Positions 1 to 5,000 of a stretch of DNA of 6,496 bases are shown piece by piece. Location: contig CAKZXL010000414.1 of the NCBI GenBank assembly GCA_937883885.1, positions 1 through 6,496 of the forward strand, written 5' to 3'. Each line of letters starts with the position of its first letter. Position 1 is the first letter of the stretch. Source of the stretch: an uncultured Aquincola sp. GTDB lineage: Bacteria; Pseudomonadota; Gammaproteobacteria; Burkholderiales; Burkholderiaceae. Under the pieces are notes generated by a model. It saw nothing but the letters and a program-made list of their open reading frames with translations, had not been told where the DNA came from and did no database searches. Made by a program: the position numbers and the translations under genes.

Positions 1-745
1 GCACGCCCTGGTACTGGTGCACCCGGCCGCGCAGGCGGCCGATGGGCTCGCTGCTGCGCAGCAGCGACTGCACCGCAAAGCGCCCCATCGCCAAAATGAT
101 GCGCGGCTGCACCAGCGCGATCTGCCGCTGCAGGTAGGGCTCGCAGCGGGCCAGTTCCTCCGGCTCCGGGTTGCGGTTGCGCGGCGGCCGGCACTTCAGC
201 GTGTTGGCGATGAACACCTGCTGCGCGGGCGGCGCCTCCTCGCGCGTCAGGCCCAACGCGCGCAGCATGCTGTCCAGCAGCTGGCCGGCGGGGCCGACGA
301 AGGGCTCGCCGCGCAGGTCTTCCTGCTCGCCCGGCGCCTCGCCGATCACCATCCAGTGCGCCCGCACGTTGCCGACGCCGAAGACGGTGTGGCGCCGCGA
401 TTCGCACAGCCGACAGGCGGTGCAGCCGGCCACCGCCTCGCGCAGCGGGTCCCAGTCCAGGCTGTCCACCGGCGAGGGGGCGCGGGCGATGAGGTCGGCA
501 GGCCGCGCGGTCGCGGCCCCGGCGTCGGCCTGGGCGGGCACAGCCGTGTCGCGGGCAGGCCGGCGCTCGGGCGGGGGCGCGGGCCGCTGATCGTGCGCGG
601 CGGCCGGCACGGCCACCGGCGCCGCCGCCACTTCGGCCTCCGCCCGGTCTGCGACCTGCGCTTCGTCCGGCTCGGTGGCCGCTGGCGGCACGAACACGCG
701 GATGCCCATCTCGGCCAGCATGGCCCGCTGGCGGTCACTCCACAT
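1..745 (-). CDS. Uracil-DNA glycosylase, family 4 (iron-sulfur), C-terminus cut by window edge
   Basis: This enzyme removes uracil (from cytosine deamination) from DNA as the first step of base excision repair. 248 codons are visible with no stop before base 1. Residues 1-105 hold a short N-terminal segment (MWSDRQRAMLAEMGIRVFVP) and a low-complexity Ala/Pro/Arg linker. The catalytic domain starts near 106. The four cysteines expected to bind the 4Fe-4S cluster are present: C108 and C111 in CTAC, C185 in KCRPP and C201 in RCEPYL. The uracil-pocket motif GEAPGEQED is at 135-143, followed by GEPFVGPAGQLLDSML. The C-terminal His motif of the superfamily is not visible because the gene leaves the window. 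The ATG at 745 is supported by GGAG at 753-756, 7 nt upstream. It overlaps the end of rimI by 11 bp, which suggests translational coupling. Family assignment is secure from these motifs. Confidence 0.93.
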   Translation of the reverse strand, partial: MWSDRQRAMLAEMGIRVFVPPAATEPDEAQVADRAEAEVAAAPVAVPAAAHDQRPAPPPERRPARDTAVPAQADAGAATARPADLIARAPSPVDSLDWDPLREAVAGCTACRLCESRRHTVFGVGNVRAHWMVIGEAPGEQEDLRGEPFVGPAGQLLDSMLRALGLTREEAPPAQQVFIANTLKCRPPRNRNPEPEELARCEPYLQRQIALVQPRIILAMGRFAVQSLLRSSEPIGRLRGRVHQYQGV

Positions 746-1223
746 CGCGCGGCTCCATGGCCAGGGCCATCACGAAAGCGTCTTCCCGCTGGCCGTGCGG
801 CGCGGGGTAGTAGCCACGGCGCAGGCCGATCTGCAAGAAGCCCATCGATTCGTACAGCAGCCGCGCGCCTTCATTGCTGGTGCGCACTTCCAGCAGCAGC
901 GTGGGCAGGCCGGTGGCGCGCACCGCGTCGATCACCGACTGCAGCAGCGCCCGGCCATGGCCCTGGCGCTGCCATCGCGGCGCCACGGTGATGTTGAGCA
1001 GGTGCTCCTCGTCCACGCCGCGCATGGCCACGCTGTAGCCGATCAGCTCGCTGTCTTCGGCCTGCAGCACCTGCATGTCGTAGCCGGCGGCGATCGAGTC
1101 GATGAAGTTGCCGCGCGACCACGGAAAGGCATAAGCCTGCTGCTCGATGTGGCTCACCGCGTCCACCAGGGCCACGGTCATCGGCACCAGGCGCGGCGCG
1201 GCGGGTTGCGCTACCGCATTCAT
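735..1223 (-). CDS. rimI: Ribosomal protein S18-alanine N-acetyltransferase
   Basis: GNAT-fold acetyltransferase of 162 residues, close to the usual RimI length. By family knowledge it transfers acetyl from acetyl-CoA to the N-terminal alanine of ribosomal protein S18. Visible marks are AFPWS (32-36), the beta-strand ITVAPRWQRQGHGRALL (78-94) with the acetyl-CoA-binding QRQGHGR loop, LEVRTSNEGARLLYESMGF (111-129) and RRGYYP (135-140). E112 and Y124 fall where E103 and Y115 act as catalytic base and acid in enterobacterial RimI, with the same spacing of 12. The start ATG overlaps the tsaB stop as ATGA, and an AAGG lies about 11 nt upstream. The 3' end overlaps the next gene by 11 bp. It is the middle gene of a tsaB-rimI-glycosylase operon, an arrangement familiar in betaproteobacteria. 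It appears intact. Confidence 0.94.
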   Translation of the reverse strand: MNAVAQPAAPRLVPMTVALVDAVSHIEQQAYAFPWSRGNFIDSIAAGYDMQVLQAEDSELIGYSVAMRGVDEEHLLNITVAPRWQRQGHGRALLQSVIDAVRATGLPTLLLEVRTSNEGARLLYESMGFLQIGLRRGYYPAPHGQREDAFVMALAMEPRDVE

Positions 1224-1984
1224 GAGGTGGCTGCCTTGGCCGCTTCGCGCTCGGCCGTGGTCTGTGCCACCTTGTCGCGCAGGTACAGCGGCAGCGCCAG
1301 CGCGGGGTCGATGGCTTCGCCGGCCTGCCAGGCCTGCCGGGCCAGGCGCAGCAGCGCGGCGGCGCGGTCTTGCTCGGCAGGCACCCGTTCGGCGTTGCCG
1401 GTGGGCAGCTGGTCGCCGAAAGCATCCAGCGCCGAGCCGGCCACGCAGGCCGGCGCTTCGGCCTGCCAGTGCGCCGCCAGCGCCACCAGCGGCCACAAGG
1501 CGGGCGCCTGCAGCACCTGCCAGCGCTCGCCGGTCCAGCGGTAGGCGCCGGCGTAGATCTCGTTCATGCGCGCATCCATGGCCACGTGCACGGTGTCGTG
1601 CCGGCCCTGAGTCTGCGCGCGGGCGTCGTCGGCCACGAGGGCCAGGCTGTCGATCGGCAGCACCGGGCAGCCGGCGCCCAGCGCCAGGCCCTGCGCTACC
1701 GCACAGGCGGTGCGCAGCCCGGTGAAAGCACCCGGTCCGTGGCCGAAGGCGATGGCCTGCATGGCCGACACGCGGCTGCCCAGTTGCGCCAGCAGCGACT
1801 GCACGGCCGGCAGCAGCCGGGCCGAGGCCAGCGGGCCGCCGGGCTCTTGCAGGCCCAGCTGGCGGCCGTGGGCTTGCGCGGCCACGGCCAGGCGTTCGGT
1901 GGAGGTGTCGATGGCCAGCAAGGCGGGCGAGGCCGGGGTGGCCTCGGCGTGCGTGGAGCACGCGGAAAGGGGCGACGACGACAT
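1220..1984 (-). CDS. tsaB: tRNA t6A37 threonylcarbamoyltransferase complex subunit TsaB
   Basis: TsaB (YeaZ) is the inactive ASKHA-fold partner that dimerises with TsaD. With TsaC and TsaE it makes N6-threonylcarbamoyladenosine at position 37 of ANN-decoding tRNAs, in the cytoplasm. The 254-residue product shows the family core: LLAIDTSTERLAVA (22-35), the RLLPAVQSLL helix (56-65), the hallmark AFGHGPGAFTGLRTACA (79-95), LPIDSLALVA (109-118) and MDARMNEIYAG further on. About 20 residues precede the usual beginning (LLAIDTS). No alternative ATG, GTG or TTG lies between, so the ATG at 1984 is the only reasonable start. It is the first gene of the leftward operon and is divergent from dacB. The Shine-Dalgarno sequence is weak. 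The C-terminal half is more variable but open to the stop that overlaps rimI. Confidence 0.94.
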   Translation of the reverse strand: MSSSPLSACSTHAEATPASPALLAIDTSTERLAVAAQAHGRQLGLQEPGGPLASARLLPAVQSLLAQLGSRVSAMQAIAFGHGPGAFTGLRTACAVAQGLALGAGCPVLPIDSLALVADDARAQTQGRHDTVHVAMDARMNEIYAGAYRWTGERWQVLQAPALWPLVALAAHWQAEAPACVAGSALDAFGDQLPTGNAERVPAEQDRAAALLRLARQAWQAGEAIDPALALPLYLRDKVAQTTAEREAAKAATS

Positions 1985-2050
1985 GCCGCCAGTGTAGGGG
2001 AAGGGCCTGCGCGGCCGGGGCGCGCGCAGACCGCATGCGATCATGGCCCG
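1985..2050. promoter_or_regulatory. Divergent tsaB/dacB intergenic region
   Basis: These 66 bp separate two outward-facing start codons, so both promoters should lie here or inside the neighbouring genes. On the minus strand a TACACT hexamer (1991-1996) resembles a -10 box only 6 nt from the tsaB ATG, which would give an almost leaderless message. No matching -35 box is seen at the normal spacing. No good Shine-Dalgarno sequence is visible before the dacB ATG. The promoter role is inferred from gene layout, not from a clear motif. Confidence 0.35.
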
Positions 2051-3544
2051 ATGCCTGTGTTCCCGTACTTCAAGCCCCGCGTCGGCCGGCCTGCGGCGGC
2101 GGCCATCGCCCTGTGCCTGGGCCTGGGCGCGCTCGGCAGCGCGGCCGGCCAGTCCATCGGCACCCTGCCGCCTGAAGCCGCCGCGGTGCTGCAGCGCGAA
2201 CGCATTCCGCCCGAGGCGCTGTCGGTGGTGGTAGAAGAAGTGGGCGCCCTGCCCGTGCGCGGCCAGCCGCCGGCGCCGCGCCTGCGGCTGCAGGCCGACA
2301 AGCCGGTGAACCCGGCCTCGCTGACCAAGCTGCTGACCACCTATGCCGCGCTCGACCTGCTGGGCCCGGCCTGGAGCTGGAACACGCCGGTGTGGATCAA
2401 CGGCGAGCTGCGCGACGGCGTGCTGGACGGTTCCCTGATCATCCAGGGCCGCGGCGACCCCAAGCTGGTGCTGGAACGCGTGTGGCTGCTGCTGCGCCGG
2501 GTGCAGGCGGCCGGCGTGCGCGAGATCCGCGGCGACATCGTGCTGGACACCGACGCCTTCGCGCCGCCGCGCAGCGCCCCGGCCGACTTCGACAACGAAC
2601 CGCTGCGGCCCTACAACGTGCGCGCCGATGCGTTGCTGCTGAACCAGAAGACGGTGATCTACCGCTTCACGCCCGATGCGGTGCGCAACGTGGCGCGCAT
2701 CAGCGCCGAGCCCACGCTGGCCGGCACCACGGTGCAGGCCGAGCTGCCGATGGCCGAGGGCCCCTGCGGCGACTGGCGCAGCACCGTCAAGCCGCGCTTC
2801 GACGACCCGGCGCAGGTGCGCTTCGAGGGCCGCTACCCGCTGGCCTGCGGCGAGCGCCAATGGCCGGTGGCCGACCCCGCGCCGCAGACCTACGCCGCGC
2901 GGCTGCTGGCCCAGCTGTGGGCGGAGGCCGGCGGCCAGCTGCGCGGCAAGGTGCGCGCCGGCCCGGCGCCCACGGCCACGCCGCCCACCTTCCAGTTCGA
3001 GTCGCCACCGCTGGCCGAGGTGGTGCGCGACATCAACAAGTACAGCAACAACACGATGGCGCAGCAGCTCTTCCTGACGCTGGGGCTGGAGCGCGCCGGC
3101 CAGGGCACGCCCGAGGCCGCGCGCGAAGTGCTGCAACGCTGGCTGGCCGAGCGCCTGCGCCTGGACGCGGCCAGCCAGCAGGCACTGGTGATCGACAACG
3201 GCTCGGGCCTGTCGCGCGACACGCGCCTGCCGGCGGCGCTGCTGGCGCGGCTGCTGCAGTCGGCCTGGGCCAGCCCGGTGATGCCCGACCTGGTGGCTTC
3301 GCTGCCGGCCTCGGGCACCGATGGCACGCTGCGCCGCTCACAGGCGCCGGCGGGCCGCGCGCACCTGAAGACCGGCTCATTGCGCGACGTGGCCGGCGTG
3401 GCCGGTTACGTGCTGGGCGACAGCGGCCGGCGCTACCTGCTGGTGGCCATCGTCAACCACCCCAATGCCGCGGCCGCCCGTCCGGCCTTCGACGCGCTGG
3501 TGCAGTGGACGCTGCGCGACGGGGCGATGCCGGGAACGCCATGA
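2051..3544 (+). CDS. dacB: D-alanyl-D-alanine carboxypeptidase/endopeptidase (PBP4)
   Basis: Class C low-molecular-weight penicillin-binding protein, peptidase family S13. By family knowledge it trims terminal D-Ala from, and cleaves cross-links in, peptidoglycan in the periplasm. The product is 497 residues, near the length of E. coli PBP4. A signal peptide is apparent: basic residues (K8, R10, R13), a hydrophobic stretch at about 15-29 and a likely cleavage around 32-34. All three active-site motifs are present: SLTK with nucleophile S90 and K93, SNN at 332-334 (in KYSNNTMAQQLFL), and KTGS at 440-443. Family landmarks between them include IIQGRGDPKLV, PYNVRADALLLNQKTV and IDNGSGLSRDTRLP. 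The ATG at 2051 is chosen because the signal peptide follows directly and no in-frame upstream start is close; the ribosome-binding site is weak. Its stop abuts a hairpin at 3549. Confidence 0.95.
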   Translation: MPVFPYFKPRVGRPAAAAIALCLGLGALGSAAGQSIGTLPPEAAAVLQRERIPPEALSVVVEEVGALPVRGQPPAPRLRLQADKPVNPASLTKLLTTYAALDLLGPAWSWNTPVWINGELRDGVLDGSLIIQGRGDPKLVLERVWLLLRRVQAAGVREIRGDIVLDTDAFAPPRSAPADFDNEPLRPYNVRADALLLNQKTVIYRFTPDAVRNVARISAEPTLAGTTVQAELPMAEGPCGDWRSTVKPRFDDPAQVRFEGRYPLACGERQWPVADPAPQTYAARLLAQLWAEAGGQLRGKVRAGPAPTATPPTFQFESPPLAEVVRDINKYSNNTMAQQLFLTLGLERAGQGTPEAAREVLQRWLAERLRLDAASQQALVIDNGSGLSRDTRLPAALLARLLQSAWASPVMPDLVASLPASGTDGTLRRSQAPAGRAHLKTGSLRDVAGVAGYVLGDSGRRYLLVAIVNHPNAAAARPAFDALVQWTLRDGAMPGTP

Positions 3545-3581
3545 AAAATGTCCGCTGTCAAGTCTTTGATGTAGACGGACA
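3544..3581 (-). terminator. Hairpin with T-run, likely terminator of leftward transcripts
   Basis: TGTCCG (3549-3554) pairs with CGGACA (3576-3581). CT pairs with AG across a one-base bulge, and TCAA (3558-3561) pairs with TTGA (3566-3569) around a GTCT loop. On the minus strand the stem is followed at once by five Ts (complement of A3544-A3548), the form of a Rho-independent terminator for transcription coming from the MTHFR side. On the plus strand the stem is followed by GTTCCG rather than Ts, so it would stop dacB transcripts less well. It starts 4 nt after the dacB stop, a usual place between convergent genes. Confidence 0.5.
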
Positions 3582-4039
3582 GTTCCGTAAAAGGTCTTAT
3601 GGAATAACAGGTTAGTCCATATTTTGGTCGCTACGCATCCTTGCTGATTTGCGAGCTAGGTGCCACATAGGCGCTTTGCAGTGGCAAACGTAAGGATGTC
3701 TCAGCGAGCAAAGTCGCATCATCAAAGTTTCGGTCTATCACCATCTTCCTACAGAAGGCAGTTCGAGAAGGGCGTTTATCGTGTTTGCCCCCCCAATCTG
3801 CCAATCGATAGCTCGCACCGTCGAAGCCGATGATGCGGGCGATCCATTTCGATGTGGCATTTGCGCCTGCGTCCGGTGATGTTGGCCGCGTGTGTCCTGT
3901 GCCAATGGGATCGCGCCCATGGGGCGCTTGCGCAACGCGAAGGCTGAGGCGGGCGGTAGGATGCTCTCGAAGCGTTCGCCCCAACGAGGTCTGCTTCTAT
4001 GGGGCATGCCAGTGCAAGCGACTGCTGGAGGCGCAGTAA
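3582..4039. other. Low-GC interval without a recognisable gene
   Basis: These 458 bp separate the convergent dacB and MTHFR genes. GC counted over 3601-3780 is about 48 percent, far below the neighbouring genes. No tRNA, IS end or known protein motif was recognised. On the minus strand a GTG at 4043 overlaps the MTHFR stop (ATGTGA) and opens 101 codons to 3738. A second frame opens 117 codons from 3984 to 3631 and ends in plausible-looking protein (for example VIDRNFDDATLLAETSLRLP). The two frames overlap across a run of seven Cs at 3788-3794, where one frameshift could join them into about 137 codons. Short plus-strand frames (3830-4039, 3892-4230) are equally anonymous. It may be a decayed gene or foreign remnant; no function can be given. 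Confidence 0.4.
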
Positions 4040-4876
4040 TCACATGGGAGCCGTGTCGATGGGTTGTTCAGGCTCGGCACGCGAGCAGTACTGCTCTACC
4101 CACTTCACGGACTGAGCGATGCCTCCGAATGGAAAGAAATGCAGGCTCACCTTTCCATGTGCTTCGGTCAGGCGGGTGGTCAGACGATCCACAAAGAGAT
4201 CCGGGCCTGCTATGCCGAACAGCTTGCTGATCGAGATGCCGTACTTGGACAACATCGACGCGCATGCGCTAACGCCACACAAGGCGGCATAGCGCGCCAG
4301 CACCGCCACGCCTGCAGGGCCCGGCACGCCCACGCGTACGGGATGTTCGACGCCACGCCCGCGCAGGGCTTCCAGCCAGGCCAGCACGATGTCGGCATCG
4401 AAGGCAAATTGCGTGACGATCAAGGGCGCCATGCCGCGCCCTTCGATGCAGCGACACTTGTGTTCGAGCACTTTCCAACGATCAGATGTGCTCATGACCG
4501 GATGGCCCTCGGGATGGCCACCCACGCCGACCATCTGAATGCCCGAGCGCTCGAACACGCCTGATTCGATCAGTGAGGAGCTGTCGGCAAACGGCCCCAG
4601 CGGGGTGGACGGATCTCCAGCGATCACGAAGCAACGCTTGACGCCGGCTTCCGCGACCGCGCGCTGGATGAACGACTCCAGTTTTGCGAACGAGGCGATA
4701 CGGCGTGCAGCGAGGTGAGGCATGGGCTCAAAGCCGAGTCCGCGAACGGCCTGCGCTGCGGCCAGTCGCGCGTCGTTGTCCTGGTTCGCCAGGTAGGGAA
4801 TGGAAATGGTTGACCCGGGCAATACACGCGGCGCCGCTGCGGTCAGCGCAGAGATATCCTTCGCGTTGACCTCTAA
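4040..4876 (-). pseudogene. Methylenetetrahydrofolate reductase-family gene, 5' end removed by IS insertion
   Basis: The visible frame encodes a short methylenetetrahydrofolate reductase-like protein of the MetF fold (flavin-dependent TIM barrel), a family acting on one-carbon units bound to tetrahydrofolate. Numbered from a TTG at 4822, landmarks are GFEPMPHLAARRI (30-42), VIAGDPSTP (66-74), GVGGHPEGHP (99-108), VTQFAFDAD (136-144), VRVGVPGPAG (162-171) and LHFFPFGG near the C-terminus. Homology clearly continues upstream of that TTG: LEVNAKDISALTAAAP is the usual first strand and helix. It ends exactly where the IS begins. No ATG or GTG start is available; the frame runs into the IS and meets TGA at 4964-4966. 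About 20-30 N-terminal residues and the promoter must lie beyond the element, or be lost. A shortened product from TTG 4822 would lack the first barrel strand and is unlikely to work. The exact subgroup and substrate are not decided by the sequence. Confidence 0.85.
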
Positions 4877-4894
4877 CGAGTCGGCCCTGCAATT
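4877..4894 (+). repeat. Left terminal inverted repeat of the IS
   Basis: CGAGTCGGCCCTGCAATT. From G4880 it matches the complement of the right end with one mismatch over 11 bp, then AATT after a one-base gap. The first three bases (CGA) cannot be compared because the matching right-hand bases lie outside the window. It should be the transposase binding and cleavage site. Confidence 0.8.
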
Positions 4895-4946
4895 CGCCTG
4901 CAGCCCGCATGAACACTCGCTCTGCGGGGTGAATGCCGATCGCGGG

Positions 4947-4989
4947 AACTCCCAGGAAGCGATTCAATGGAGCGCAGTTTCTGGGAGTT
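4947..4989 (+). promoter_or_regulatory. Stem-loop covering the transposase ribosome-binding site
   Basis: AACTCCCAG (4947-4955) is perfectly complementary to CTGGGAGTT (4981-4989), giving a 9-bp stem with a 25-nt loop. The right arm contains GGGAG (4983-4987), the only Shine-Dalgarno-like sequence before the transposase ATG at 5001 (13-nt spacing). RNA containing both arms would hide the site; RNA starting between the arms would not. The right arm also runs into TTTTT (4987-4992 is GTTTTT), so it could act as a weak terminator for incoming transcription. Either role limits transposase made from flanking promoters. The structure is seen; the function is inferred from known cases such as IS10 and IS50. 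Confidence 0.55.
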
Positions 4990-5000
4990 TTTGACCGCCG

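Noticed and set aside
17..1544. Plus-strand open frames of 324 and 289 codons over the glycosylase, rimI and tsaB region
   Set aside because: They oppose three genes with firm motif support and have no recognisable domain; they come from high GC at third codon positions.
1370..2050. Plus-strand open frame upstream of the dacB start
   Set aside because: It is the antisense of tsaB. The PBP4 signal peptide begins right after ATG 2051, so the upstream codons are not part of the protein.
1985..3136. Minus-strand open frame extending upstream of tsaB through dacB
   Set aside because: It is the tsaB frame read back over the antisense of dacB. TsaB homology begins only after the ATG at 1984, and the upstream part has shadow-like composition.
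3545..4039. A second mobile-element end or attachment site marked by the TGTCCG...CGGACA inverted repeat
   Set aside because: The arms are too close together for element ends and no matching copy is found near 4040 or 4877; a terminator hairpin explains it better.
4930..4970. Outward minus-strand promoter from TTGAAT near the IS left end that might drive the MTHFR remnant
   Set aside because: A weak -35-like hexamer is present, but no -10 box occurs at 16-18 bp spacing, and the downstream frame lacks a good start codon.
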